Positions 42,663 to 52,412 of a stretch of DNA of 64,000 nt are shown here, piece after piece; within the stretch, counting starts at the first letter, position 1; each line of letters opens with the position of its first letter. The translations under genes were made by a program, and so were the position numbers. The notes beneath the pieces are model-generated. The model saw only the letters and a list, made by a program, of their open reading frames with translations, made no database searches and had not been told where the DNA came from. The DNA comes from Yponomeuta sedellus (taxonomy: Eukaryota; Arthropoda; Insecta; Lepidoptera; Yponomeutidae), in NCBI GenBank assembly GCA_934045075.1, contig CAKOGX010000004.1, positions 62,001 through 126,000 on the forward strand, in the 5' to 3' direction.

Positions 42663-43121
42663 CAGTCTGTTAGCTTTTAGAATGTACCTCGGCTACTATC
42701 GGATAGAATCGGATATATTCGTGTAATAGAAACATCGGAGCTAATATGACACTTTTTTTTTTTTCATGGACATATTACACAGATCTCGCTAGCCCTATAC
42801 TAAGAACAACTAAATGACTTGTGTTCTAGGTGCCAACTCGACGATAGATTTAATACAATAAATACGTAGCATCCAATAAATATATAACATCCAAGACCCG
42901 AGACAAACTAGAAAAGTTCGTTTCCTAGTTTGACCCGGCCGGGGATCGATCCCGAGACCTTCGGTTTTACAGTCAGCCTGCCACACCGCTGCGCCACCGA
43001 GGCCGTTTTAATTTCGAAATCGGAACTAATATGACACTTTAAAGTAGTATTACACTCGACTTTCGGCGAAAACCGAAGCCTACTCTAAAGCCTGAGATAC
43101 ATTCTAAAAGCTAACAGGCTG
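42663..43121 (-). mobile_element. MITE copy 4 split by a tRNA-type SINE
   Basis: Ends 'cagtctgttagcttttag' and 'aaaagctaacaggctg'. Inside, a reverse SINE (about 42754-43017: poly-T, then 'cctagtttgacccggccggg' and 'ccacaccgctgcgccaccga') is bracketed by 'atcgga(g/a)ctaatatgacac', a target duplication. Confidence 0.75.
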
Positions 43122-43122
43122 T

Positions 43123-43527
43123 GATGATGATGATTGGCCTTTTTGCATCTACGTAATGAGATGATTTATTCAGCGTCCAGTGGTATCACTCACACTAGAT
43201 GGGTGAAGGGACCACTCCGACGCTGTAGTGCCTGGGACATGGTTTTTTTTTATAGATGGTGTAGGCTTGCCCAGCACCTATACCACCCAGACAGCTTAGT
43301 CGGCCTAGCCCACAGGAAAGACTAGTCAATACGTGCGGAGCCAACCAAGCCGCGGGTTTCCTCACGATGTTTTCCTTCACCGATAGCGTATGGTATTGCG
43401 ACTACAAGTTCGCAAATGTACATAACTTTGAAATTAAACAAAGTCATTGGTACATGCCCGCACTCGGGATCGAACCTGGGGCTCTCGTTGGCAGTCCATG
43501 GTTCTACCCACTGAGCTACCACCGCTC
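43123..43527 (-). mobile_element. tRNA-type SINE, about 400 bp
   Basis: Reverse copy ending in the tRNA-like head: 'cactcgggatcgaacctggg' (B box) and 'cactgagctaccaccgctc' (A box). The most complete member of the family seen at 559, 4260, 40395 and 57215. Confidence 0.65.
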
Positions 43528-43568
43528 AGACTTTATAGGTTGCATAAAAAGAATTTTAATATACTCAC

Positions 43569-43630
43569 ATCAAAGTCGTCCAAAGCTTGAGCCAGCTCTC
43601 CGGGCCCTTCGGCTGTTGGGCGCGAGGCAT
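43569..43630 (-). CDS. alpha-Cat: alpha-Catenin exon C
   Basis: Short exon, 62 nt. Acceptor CCATTTTCAG|ATGCCT, donor TTTGAT|GTGAGT. It completes Asp and reads ASRPTAEGPGELAQALDDFD, as in '..GELA.ALDDFDER' of insect alpha-Cat. Phase 1 in, phase 0 out. The linker before GEL is variable between species, so only the second half is diagnostic; in-frame joining to exons B and D supports it. Its acceptor is repeated about five times upstream. Confidence 0.92.
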
Positions 43631-44330
43631 CTGAAAATGGGGAATTTTCGTCAAAATAAGGGTTCTATCGGACAAAGAGCGGTCAAGCGTTTAGTTTTAA
43701 TTCAATTCAATATTTTTTTACAGGTATTAGGCACCTGGGAATGGGGAATTTCCGTCAAAATAAGGGTTCTATCGGACAGAGAGCGGTCACGCGTTCAAGC
43801 GTTCAGTTTTAATTCAATTCAATAGATTTTTTACAGGTGTTAGGCATCTGGGAATGGGGAATTTCCGTCAAAATAAGGGTTTTACCAGACACATAGTGGT
43901 CACGCGTTCAAGCGTTCAGTTTTAATTTAATTCAATATTTTTTACAGGTATTAGGCATTATACTGTTTTTATTTTTAATGCACTAACCCGTGCTAAGGAA
44001 AAAATTTAAAAACTAAAAATTTCACCCATGCCGGGATTCGAACCCGCAACCTCTGGCTATCCGTGCCAGCGCTCTACCCGTGCCAGTTCGAATCCCGGCA
44101 TGGGTGAAATTTTTAGCCTCTAAATAGGTTTTTAAAAAAGGTATTAGGCATCTGAAAATGGGGAATTTTCGTCAAAATAAGGGTTCTACCAGACACATAG
44201 CGGTCACGCGTTCAAGCGTTCAGTTTTAATTTAATTCAATATTTTTTTACAGGTATTAGGCATCTGAAAATGGGGAATTTTCGTCAAAATTAGAATTCCA
44301 TCAGACAGAGAGCGTAAGATAACGTTTTTT
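43631..44330 (-). repeat. Tandem array derived from exon C acceptor
   Basis: About five copies of a roughly 112-bp unit upstream of exon C. Each carries CCCCATTTTCAG|ATGCCT (or CCCCATTCCCAG), i.e. the 3' splice site and first 6 nt of the exon, then 'aatacctgtaaaaaa' instead of the exon. Copies begin at about 43728, 43844, 43952, 44146 and 44259. If a decoy acceptor were used, the reading frame would give Asp-Ala-stop. A palindromic SINE (about 43958-44138) splits one copy. Confidence 0.88.
43958..44138. mobile_element. Palindromic family A SINE inside the array
   Basis: Reverse arm 43965-44075, short forward arm 44085-44135. Flanked by 'ggtattaggcat' on both sides, either a target duplication or the array's own repeat. 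Confidence 0.65.
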
Positions 44331-44390
44331 AATATTTTTTTTAAACAACAAATTAATTTAAATGCACCTTGGAGTGGTGGTTCGTCTATG

Positions 44391-44506
44391 TATCTGTACG
44401 ACTAACCATCGCCAGCGTTTTATTCCTTGAGCCACGCCTGAGGTGGGTTCCACGAATTCTCATTTGACTTGCTATTTATCTGGGCGGAGCAGACCGCTCG
44501 CAACAA
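44391..44506 (-). repeat. Decayed partial copy of exon B and its donor
   Basis: Aligns with 44966-45058: 'gccagcg', 'ccttgagccacgc', 'gcggagcagac(c/a)gctcgca'. The donor is changed to GTTAGT and the coding part has several indels. It lies downstream of exon B on the coding strand. Confidence 0.7.
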
Positions 44507-44517
44507 ATACGTGTCAA

Positions 44518-44940
44518 ATTTAAAAACCTATTTAGAGGCTAAAAATCCCGGCATGGGTGAAATGTTTAGCCTCTAAATAGGTTTTTAAATTTGTCATTAG
44601 CACGGGTTAGTGCATTAAAAATAAAAATAGTGTAATCATGTGGGTACAGTGATATCGTTCCGATGTTAAACCTAACTGCAAAGTATGTAGTCGGGGCTGT
44701 AAGTGATGCAATCTACTTCGGCCAGATGTCGCTGCCTGTACGTAATACAGAGAGTAAAGAGGTTCGAAATTTCTCTGATGCCGTGAGTCGCCCATTGGCT
44801 CTATTGGTAGAGCGCTGGCACGGATAGCCAGAGGTTGCGGGTTCGAATCCCGGCATGGGTGAAATTTTTAGCCTCTAAATAGGTTTTTAAATTTGTCCTT
44901 AGCACGGGTTAGTGCATTAAAAATAAAAATAATATAAATA
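44518..44940 (+). mobile_element. Family A SINE dimer
   Basis: A short hairpin form (44518-44635) followed by a full-length forward copy (about 44635-44940). The whole is bracketed by AAATACGTGTCA at about 44504 and 44937, a target-site duplication. Confidence 0.7.
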
Positions 44941-44983
44941 CGTGTCAGTTAAAGTTCTATATATCTGTATCTGTATCACTCAC

Positions 44984-45104
44984 CGTCGCCAGCGCTCCTG
45001 CCTTGAGCCACGCTAGAAATGGCTCCCACGGCGGAGCAGACAGCTCGCAGCACATAGTCGCGGTTGGCCTTGGCCGCTGCCAGCTCCGGGTGACGGACGT
45101 ATAC
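44984..45104 (-). CDS. alpha-Cat: alpha-Catenin exon B
   Basis: Acceptor TCTGACAG|GTATAC, donor GCGACG|GTGAGT. 40 codons plus one base: VYVRHPELAAAKANRDYVLR, then AVCSAVGAISSVAQGRSAGD. Matches 'SKVYVRHPEL..AK.NRDYI...VC.AV..ISDVAQG' of insect alpha-Cat. Phase 0 in, phase 1 out. Confidence 0.96.
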
Positions 45105-45119
45105 CTGTCAGACACAACG

Positions 45120-45690
45120 GTGGCTTGATAACAACCCTTGTACGTCCCCACACAAACCGGGGGATGGGCAGCGGCGCCCCCTGCAGTACAATTCCACCGA
45201 ACTGCGATCCCCAACCCGCATGCCCAGCTTGGGGATTATGGGCATTACCCCCTATGAGAGCACAACGTGGCGCTCTTTAGGGGAGGGCTATGTCCAGCAG
45301 TGGACTAGTATAGCTGACGACGAAGACGACGACGACGTACGTCCCCACTGCTGGGGTACGGGTCTCTTCCTGCATCTTGCAAATGACCTAGATTTTGAAA
45401 TGTATACAAACTAGGTATACATTTCAAAATCGAGGTCATTTGCAAGCAAGAATTGAAGCTTCATTAAGCCGCAGTTTCTGAGCTACTTTCAATAAAACCT
45501 TTTCATTTAATTTCATTTCATCGCGGGAAGGTTAGGCCATACTCCACCACTGGGGCCAAGTCCGGGTTGGTGCCCAGCGCGGGGATTATGGGCATTACCC
45601 CCCAATGATGGCACAACGGTGCGCTATGGCGCTCATTAGGGGAGGGCTATGTCCAGCAGTAGACTAATATAGCCTTAAGAAGAAGAAAAA
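45120..45690 (-). mobile_element. Family E repeats and other SINE pieces
   Basis: Reverse family E pieces at 45120-45320 and 45570-45690 ('ggggagggctatgtccagca') with fragments of the 'cggacttgg' repeat between. 45395-45440 is a short inverted repeat around 'tagattttgaaatgtata', matching retrotransposon 3' UTR sequence near 12640-12720 and 30455. Confidence 0.55.
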
Positions 45691-45949
45691 GCAGACACAC
45701 ACATACACACAATTACATACATACATACATTTTACTCTCCTTTATATAAGTTTTGCAAACATCTACAATTTTTGATACAAACTTTTAAAATTGTACACCT
45801 CATGCTGATGACGCGTCGAATATGATACCGTTCTTTTGTGGAGCGGGAGGCCTGGAAACCTAAGACACAGATCCTTTGATCTAGTTTAAGCTCCAGTCTT
45901 CCCACAAATAGTGCATTCATGTTGTATTGTATTATTTATTATATTATTT

Positions 45950-46115
45950 AAAAACCTATTTAGAGGCTAAAAAATAAAAAATGCCGGGATTCGAACCCGC
46001 AACCTCTCCAGAGGTTGCGGGTTCGAATCCCGGCATGGGTGAAATTTTTAGCCCCTAAATAGGTTTTTAAATTTGTCCTTAGCACGGGTTAGTGCATTAA
46101 ACATAAAAATAGTAT
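45950..46115. mobile_element. Palindromic family A SINE, short form
   Basis: Arms meet at 'gcaacctctccagaggttgc' (about 46010), leaving almost no loop; the normal tail follows. Flanks are AT repeats, so a target duplication is not certain. 46140-46345 is another, disrupted forward copy. Confidence 0.72.
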
Positions 46116-46401
46116 AATTATTATATTATTTTCAATGCCGGGAAGTGGCACACTAGCTCAGTTGGGAGAGCGCTGGCACGTTTAGCCAGAGGTCGCGGGT
46201 TCCGGCATGGGTGCAATTTTTATTATTATTATTAGTAATTCAGGCAGGCAGTTATAGAACTGGTGAAGCCTGTTGTTATTAAGCCTCTAAATAGGTTTTT
46301 AAAATTCTGCTTAGCACGGGTTAGTGCATTAAAAAGAATATTATTATTTTATCTTACCTTATTTTAATGACCACAGTGTAATTTCGACTAAGACGACGTA
46401 C

Positions 46402-46467
46402 CTTGGAAGCTGTGAGCAGCATGGTTGAATGCTTCTTGAGCTGAGCGCGAGCGGCCGCCAACTCGTC
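46402..46467 (-). CDS. alpha-Cat: alpha-Catenin exon A (most 5' in window)
   Basis: 22 codons, phase 0 at both ends: DELAAARAQLKKHSTMLLTA then SK. Acceptor TTGTATAG|GACGAG, donor TCCAAG|GTACGT. Matches the segment after 'RD' in 'DDLAAARAVLKKHSTMLLTASKVYVRHPE' of insect alpha-Cat, roughly residues 205-227. The N-terminal beta-catenin-binding part and start codon were not found between 46.5 and 64 kb, so they lie right of the window. Confidence 0.95.
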
Positions 46468-46543
46468 CTATACAAAATATTAGAAAATAAGAAGATAAGA
46501 AAATAGAAATTATTAAACATTTTAACATTTACATGCACTTGCA

Positions 46544-46792
46544 GTCTATTTATTCTTACCTGGCCAATTTAGTAAACAAGATTCTAACCTTAAAATTGAG
46601 ATTATATGCCTAAACCTAAGACATTTTCTCGCAAATTCATGAAGTATCATGAACTATGTTTATAAAATTGGCAGCGTGTTATCTAAGAGTGTTCCAGGTT
46701 ACTTCATTTATGGCAGATTTGGACTAAAAAGTCACAGTTTAAGAGTAGAATCTTGTTTACTAAATTGGACAAGTAAGAATAAATAGACTGTA
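46544..46792. repeat. Inverted repeat with 50-bp arms
   Basis: 46544-46594 ('gcagtctatttattcttacc ... tagtaaacaagattctaac') is complementary to 46742-46792. The centre is about 145 bp. Possibly a MITE; termini not defined. Confidence 0.6.
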
Positions 46793-46902
46793 CATTGCTT
46801 CTAGCCCCACACTAGAAGCAATGTACAGTCTATTTATTCAGGCTACCCAGTGTCGCGGGAACCAGAAACAGCGACATCGCAAACATGTAAACATCCAAGA
46901 CC

Positions 46903-47165
46903 TGAGCTTTTTCATCCAATTCATCCTATACAGAAAATATTTAACAGTTAGGGTCTGTTTCACAATCTGCAGATAAAGCTCCGAATAAGCAATCCGCAAC
47001 CAGGGCTGCCGTTTGTTCTAAATTTAAAGCCATCAACGGACACACGCAATATAAGAAAAAATATTTAAATTTAGAATAAACGGCAGCCCTGGTTGCGGAT
47101 GGTATATCCGGAACTTTATTTGAACATTGTGAAACAGGGCCTTAAACATTTTAACATTGACATAC
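46903..47165 (-). repeat. Decayed copy of exon A acceptor region, split by a MITE
   Basis: 46912-46938 reads on the coding strand TTTTCTGTATAG|GATGAATTGGATG, against TTTTGTATAG|GACGAGTTGG at the real site. The upstream intron part resumes at 47142 ('taaacattttaacattgaca' against 46512). Removing the MITE at 46951-47141 restores one continuous copy. Confidence 0.65.
46951..47141. mobile_element. MITE with TTA duplication
   Basis: Long inverted ends 'gggtctgtttcacaat' and 'attgtgaaacagggcc', flanked by TTA at 46948-46950 and 47142-47144. The arms extend about 75 bp. The 3-bp duplication fits a PIF/Harbinger-type element. Confidence 0.75.
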
Positions 47166-47345
47166 ATTGCTTCTGGCCCCACACTAGGATACCCTGTGTC
47201 GTGGGAACCAGAAACAGCGACATCACTCATCACAGATATGTAAGCATCCAAGACCTGGGAGTTTTTTTTTTGTTTCCAGCCGGGATCCGAACCTGGGACC
47301 TCTTGCATGGTAGGCAGACGCGTTACCGCTATGCCACAGAGGTCG
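47160..47345 (-). mobile_element. Family D SINE, reverse
   Basis: Body 'ttgcttctggccccacacta', then head 'ccgaacctgggacctcttgc' and 'ccgctatgccacagaggtcg'. A truncated reverse copy also lies at 46806-46910. Confidence 0.65.
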
Positions 47346-47597
47346 ACTTATGAACGTTGATGAAGCGAAAGTGTACTGTCAGGCTCGTGGCAAGTGGCAG
47401 TCCCTGGTCTCTGCCTACCTGCCTGGGATACAGGCGTGAGGTTATGTATGTATGTACCAGGCCACTCAGAATTTTTTTTGAAAAAAAGTCTTTATGTATA
47501 AGACACTGGCCACTTGTAATTGTTTTGAAAACGTCGATTATTCAAAAGTAATATACTGCTGTTCGATTTTCAATTTTTTGAGAGCCAATCCGAGTGT
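47345..47597 (+). mobile_element. SINE fragment and solitary mariner end
   Basis: 47345-47455 matches the 5262 SINE. 47455-47597 starts 'taccaggccactcagaattt' and matches the terminal 140 bp of the mariner at 56812-58412 in inverse orientation (including 'tgttcgattttcaattttttgagagcc'). Only one end of the element is present. Confidence 0.65.
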
Positions 47598-47889
47598 CCC
47601 ACGTGTGGCACTGTCTGAAAATCAGCGCTGAAGGCCAGTCCATCAGCATACTGCTGAGTCAGGTGCCGTTTATAGCAGCAGGGACACGCCGTGACCTTTC
47701 GTTTTTCTTTTTTGTTTTTTGTGAATGTCATGTTTAGTAATGTTTTAAGTTTGTTTTGTTACTGTGGCGTGTGCACTGTTTCTATAATAAATGTTTTTCT
47801 TCTTGTTCTTCGTATGTATGTAAGGGTGTATTCGGGGGTCGAACCTTGAGCCGCAGCGAGCTGGCTCCCGACCGCGTTAGTTGGAAATT

Positions 47890-49300
47890 CCTAGGTTCAA
47901 AATTCAAAAAAAATTCAAAAATTCTTTATTTCAAAGTACTGGTTACAAAAAATAGAAATAACATAGAGTTCAACCATTCGGTGTGAATAGAAGAACCCAA
48001 ATGATATTAGTTGGTGTCTGGTGCTATAGCTAGGTTATCATCTAACCTGTATTTATAACACACAGGCCCGTTCCTCATTGCGAGTCTGTCTTATTAAGAA
48101 AATTACAGAGGTGGTGTGATTTAAAACAAAGTAAATTATAAACTAACATGCATATAGGCACGCACGCAGTACATACATGCGCGCGTGACGTAAGTGTTTG
48201 AGTGTGTGTGTGTGTGTGTGTGAGGGAGGGTGTGTGTGTGTGTGTGAGTGTGTGTGTGTGTGGATAGGTGAGTGAGTTAGTGCGTGTGTGTGTGTATGTG
48301 CGTGAGAGATAAAGTTTGCCATCATTTTCTTTTCTTTGATTATTTAATTTAAATTAACGAAGTATATATCAGTTAATGTTATATATAATATACGACTCAT
48401 TCTAGCGGGAAGGGATTAGTGGAGGTCAAAAGGTTTTCCGTTTCATCATAGGAAAGACGTTTTAGAATTTTAGTTGTAATAATTTTGCATTGGGATGTGC
48501 ACAGGGGATATACGTAATGGTTTCTATTTAGTTTATTATATAGGGAAGGACCAAGAAAAGGGTTGTGGCGTTTAGAAAATGATAGTTTAGGCATAGGCAC
48601 ATTGCAAATCAAATCAATACGCCTTTTATGTATTTGTTTGTATGGAGTAATTATATGCTGTGAGATAATAGTGTTTAGTACAAAGAGTTGCCTCACCGTT
48701 AGGACGTCACAGAGGCGGTACAGCTCAGAGGTAGAAAATAAAATAGGCCTTTTAGTTGCAACTTTCAGAAGACCACGTTGTGCTATTTCGAGTGATTTTA
48801 AATGAGTTTTGGCAGCTCCTCCCCAACAGATAATGCAGTAACAAATTATAGATTGAGCCAGGGCTAGATAAATGGTCTTTAGGACGTGGGGAGGAGCGAC
48901 ATTTCGGATGGATTTAAATATGTACATCAATTTACGAGTCCTTGATATTAGGTTATCAATATGAGGTTTGTAAGTAAGGTTTTTATCGAGGATTACACCG
49001 AGATATTTAATAGTTTCAGCCTGATTTATTTTAAGACAATTACATGGTGAAAGATTTGCGCATGTGTGGGCTTGAATGATTATGGGGGATTTAGGTTTGC
49101 TAGCTGAAGTAACAGAGAAGGGAATGAATTTAGTTTTAGTGGTATTGAGCGTAAGGGAGTTCATAGTAAGCCAGTTGTAAGTTGTGTTGAAACCACTTTG
49201 AGCAATACTTTGAAGTGACGTCCAAGAGTCTGCGTGGAAGAGAAGAACGGTGTCGTCAGCGTAGGTTGTGACAGAGCAATTTTGTAAGGATAGGTCACAT
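47890..49300 (-). pseudogene. Outer non-LTR retrotransposon, 3' part
   Basis: Continues the element at 52413-53700 after an inserted element. The minus strand reads TTYADDTVLLFHADSW from about 49280, then the open segment 49164-48397 (IKYLGVILDKNLTYKPHIDN, ... FLGPSLYNKLN). The 3' UTR runs to an AATAAAG and an AT-rich tail near 47905. A GT microsatellite (48200-48300) lies in the UTR. Confidence 0.78.
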
Positions 49301-52300
49301 AAGATAAGATAAGATAATATAAGATAAGATAAGATAAGAATATTCTTTATTGTATACCGGAAAAATAGTTACAAAAACGGCAGATACAAAAGATCAAATA
49401 CAATTGGCGGCCTTATTGCTAAAAGCAATTTCTTCCAGGCAACCTCAAATTGGAGAATTTGCCGAGGAGAAATAGATACGGGTAGCCGGTGCAAATACGA
49501 ATATTAATAGACAAAAGTACGTATACGTACCTAATAATAAACTTACATAAATCATACTTAAATACTCTAAATAAATATCTACATATACATACATAAATAG
49601 TGTCTTATAACAAGTGGGTTATATGAACAAGAAAAGGTTATATACCTACATAATATATATGTAAAGAGAAGTGAATGACTACTTACAGCAAAATTACTTA
49701 ATTAGACAGAAGGAATTCCATTACTCTGGCTTTAAATATAGCCGGAGATGGGGAGCGCCTTATTGCAACCGGCAGGTCATTCCACAGCCGGGCGGCCCTT
49801 ACAGTAAATGAGCTACTGAAAAACCTTGTCGTATGACTTGGTGTTTTCAGCGCTAAAGTCTGGTCGGATCGTAGTGCCCGGCTATGGGAGTCACTCAGGA
49901 AACTAAAGCGCTCTTTGAGGTAAAGAGGAGTGGCTGGATTGAACAGCACTGAGTACAGCAGCGAAAGGATGTGAGCATTCCTGCGGAGGCGGATGGGGAG
50001 CCATTTGAGCTTAGCGCGAAATTCGGAAATGTGGTCATATTTACGCAAGCCAAATATAAACCTTATAGCAAAGTTTTGGAGGCGCTCAAGTTTGTTTAGT
50101 TGCTCTTCAGTTAAGTCTAGATAGCTGGCATCAGCATAGTCGAGGATAGGTAGCAACAGAGATTGCGCAAGCGCAATCTTAGTGGCAGTTGGCAGGAAAT
50201 TCCGTAACCTTCTCAGAGAAGCCGCCGAAGCGAACATTTTCCGGCTCACTTCCGCCAGTTGCGGCACCCAGGACATACACCTGTCCATGATAATCCCCAA
50301 GTTTTTCACCCTCTCACTGTATGGTATTAATACACCGTCAAATTCAATTTGTGGTAGCTTCTCCCAATCGATTCTAGTTAGCATTCTTGGACTGCCGATG
50401 ACAATAACCTGCGTTTTAATGGGATTAACTTTTAAGCCGTATGAATTGCTCCAATCTAGAATTCGATTAAGATCGGCGTTTGATCTAGCAATGGCCAAGG
50501 GCAAACTCTCTACGGGAGACCGTGTATAAATTTGAAGATCATCAGCATAAAGGTGGTAGGAAGAAGTAATTGCTTTCGAAATATTGTTTATGAAGATAGC
50601 GAAGAGAAGAGGAGACAACACGCCACCTTGCGGCACACCGGCAGTAGTATCACTCCACGCAGAAAAGGATTCGTCGATACGTATACGCTGCCGGCGCCCT
50701 TGCAAGTAACTACGAAACCAGTCAATTACCATCGGAGATATGTTGAGAGAGCACAGTATCCCCAACAAGACGTCGAAGTCCACTGCGTTGAACGCGTTGC
50801 TGAAATCCAGCAACGCAAGCACAGTGACCTCACCTTTTTCCATGCCCAGTTTAATGTCGTCAGTAATTTTGACGAGAGCGGTAACTGTACTATGTCCGGG
50901 ACGAAAGCCAGACTGAAAGGGATTAAGGAGATTGTTTTTATTTAGGAAAATGCTAAGTTGGTAATGGATGAGGCGTTCGAGGACCTTGGAGAGGAACGGA
51001 AGAATGGAAATGGGACGATAGTCGGAGTAAGTAGCAGGATTAGGTTTTTTGGGCAGTGGAGTAACTTGCGCTTCCTTCCAAACTGTCGGGAAGACACTAG
51101 TTGAGGTCGACTTGTTGAGGATTCCTGTGATAACCGGGAGGAGAATGTCTAAAATAGGAATAATCATTTTCCGACTAATACCATCGGTACCAACAGCGCT
51201 AGAAGTAATAGAAACTATGCTCTTCTCAACATCACAATCGGAAAATTGACTAAGACAAAAGCAAGGAAAGTCTGGAGTTGGGAGTGCTGAAAGAGTGCTC
51301 AGTGTGTCGGCTTTAGTAGCTTCATTGAAATTAGAAGCAGATGTGAAATGACGATTAAGAGAGTTGACATCAAGGTCATTAGAAATTTTGTCTGGACGCG
51401 GTTTTCCAACTCCAAGAGACTTTAGAAATTTCCAGACTTTAGCTGGGTCACCGTTCTCTACAGAATTATGAATATGGCGTCGTTGCGCATCCCTACACAC
51501 CCTGTTGCAGTGATTGCGCAAATTCAAAAATCGGTCCCGGTTGTAGTCTGTTGGCTTAATCTTATAGTTGTATTTAGCAACTGATTTCCGGTGCATCGCT
51601 AACCTGATGTCATCTGTAAGCCAAGGTGCCGGCAGATGACGTACTTTTACAGAGCGAACTGGTGCGTGAATATCATAAAGACCAGTGAGAAGGGTGTTAA
51701 AAATGGAGATCTGCTCATCGACGGTATCCGCCCCAGCCACCACAGACCAGTCGGTACTCAAAGCGTCTTCTCTGAGCCGGTCCAGGTCCATGCCACCAAA
51801 ATTCCGCTGAAGAAGTATCCTCGGCTTAGCTTTAGGGGGACGAATTTTGTACGTGAGGAAGATCAAATCGTGATATGAAAACGCATCCGCAGCAAGTTGA
51901 CCGTGTGCGGCAACATGTTGGGATGAGGAAACTATTACTAGATCTAGAAGAGAGGGGGTGCTGTTTGGGAAGTGATGAGTAGCATCAAGAGGAAGGGGCA
52001 CTAAGTCACAGGCTTGAAGTAAAGATGTAAAGGAAGAAGAACGGTGATCCTTTCTGAGAAGGCAGGTATTAAAATCACCCATTATGATGGTGTGATTATA
52101 TGAGGGTGTTAGATGTTCCACAAGAGTTTCAAAGGAAGAAAAGAAATTAATACGTAAGGAAGGACAATAGTAAACACCGAGTAAAAGCTTAGTGTGTGAC
52201 AGGAGCACCTCTAAAAATAGATGTTCTCCCGCATTTGGAGGTGGGGGCTGAGCTGATGCGCTAACAATGGAATAAGGAATGTGAGCTCTAAGATAAATGG

Positions 52301-52412
52301 CCACGCCACCTCCGCCACCATCAGTGCGGTCATTACGGATCAGATGAAAACCTGGGAGAGAGTAGGAAGTAGAGGGAAGACAAGGCTTAAGCCAGGATTC
52401 TGAAACAAGAAT
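49300..52412 (-). mobile_element. Inner Jockey-type retrotransposon, 5'-truncated
   Basis: Inserted into the outer element's RT gene. The 3' end has AATAAAG followed by a (TTATC)n tail at 49300-49345. The 5' end at 52412 starts within the endonuclease domain (HAILVSESWLKP), so ORF1 and the first part of ORF2 are missing. Confidence 0.85.
49698..52412 (-). CDS. Inner element endonuclease-reverse transcriptase (N-terminus missing)
   Basis: Open from 52412 to the stop at 49698 with no internal break; the first in-frame Met in the shorter reading is at 52304, but the reading continues upstream to the insertion junction. Endonuclease: DGGGGGVAIYLRAHIPYS, TIIMGDFNTCLLRKD, SYHDLIFLTY. Reverse transcriptase: YSDYRPISILPFLSKVLERL, ALLDFSNAFNAVDFDVL, GVPQGGVLSPLLFAIFINNI, LYADDLQIYTRSP. 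The C-terminal 'FFSSSFTVRAARLWNDLPV' ends in the usual way. The intact frame suggests a fairly recent insertion. Confidence 0.85.
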   Translation of the reverse strand: MLVSESWLKPCLPSTSYSLPGFHLIRNDRTDGGGGGVAIYLRAHIPYSIVSASAQPPPPNAGEHLFLEVLLSHTKLLLGVYYCPSLRINFFSSFETLVEHLTPSYNHTIIMGDFNTCLLRKDHRSSSFTSLLQACDLVPLPLDATHHFPNSTPSLLDLVIVSSSQHVAAHGQLAADAFSYHDLIFLTYKIRPPKAKPRILLQRNFGGMDLDRLREDALSTDWSVVAGADTVDEQISIFNTLLTGLYDIHAPVRSVKVRHLPAPWLTDDIRLAMHRKSVAKYNYKIKPTDYNRDRFLNLRNHCNRVCRDAQRRHIHNSVENGDPAKVWKFLKSLGVGKPRPDKISNDLDVNSLNRHFTSASNFNEATKADTLSTLSALPTPDFPCFCLSQFSDCDVEKSIVSITSSAVGTDGISRKMIIPILDILLPVITGILNKSTSTSVFPTVWKEAQVTPLPKKPNPATYSDYRPISILPFLSKVLERLIHYQLSIFLNKNNLLNPFQSGFRPGHSTVTALVKITDDIKLGMEKGEVTVLALLDFSNAFNAVDFDVLLGILCSLNISPMVIDWFRSYLQGRRQRIRIDESFSAWSDTTAGVPQGGVLSPLLFAIFINNISKAITSSYHLYADDLQIYTRSPVESLPLAIARSNADLNRILDWSNSYGLKVNPIKTQVIVIGSPRMLTRIDWEKLPQIEFDGVLIPYSERVKNLGIIMDRCMSWVPQLAEVSRKMFASAASLRRLRNFLPTATKIALAQSLLLPILDYADASYLDLTEEQLNKLERLQNFAIRFIFGLRKYDHISEFRAKLKWLPIRLRRNAHILSLLYSVLFNPATPLYLKERFSFLSDSHSRALRSDQTLALKTPSHTTRFFSSSFTVRAARLWNDLPVAIRRSPSPAIFKARVMEFLLSN

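Noticed and set aside
50182..50945. Plus-strand open frames at 50182-50529 and 50532-50945
   Set aside because: Antisense shadows of the inner retrotransposon RT.
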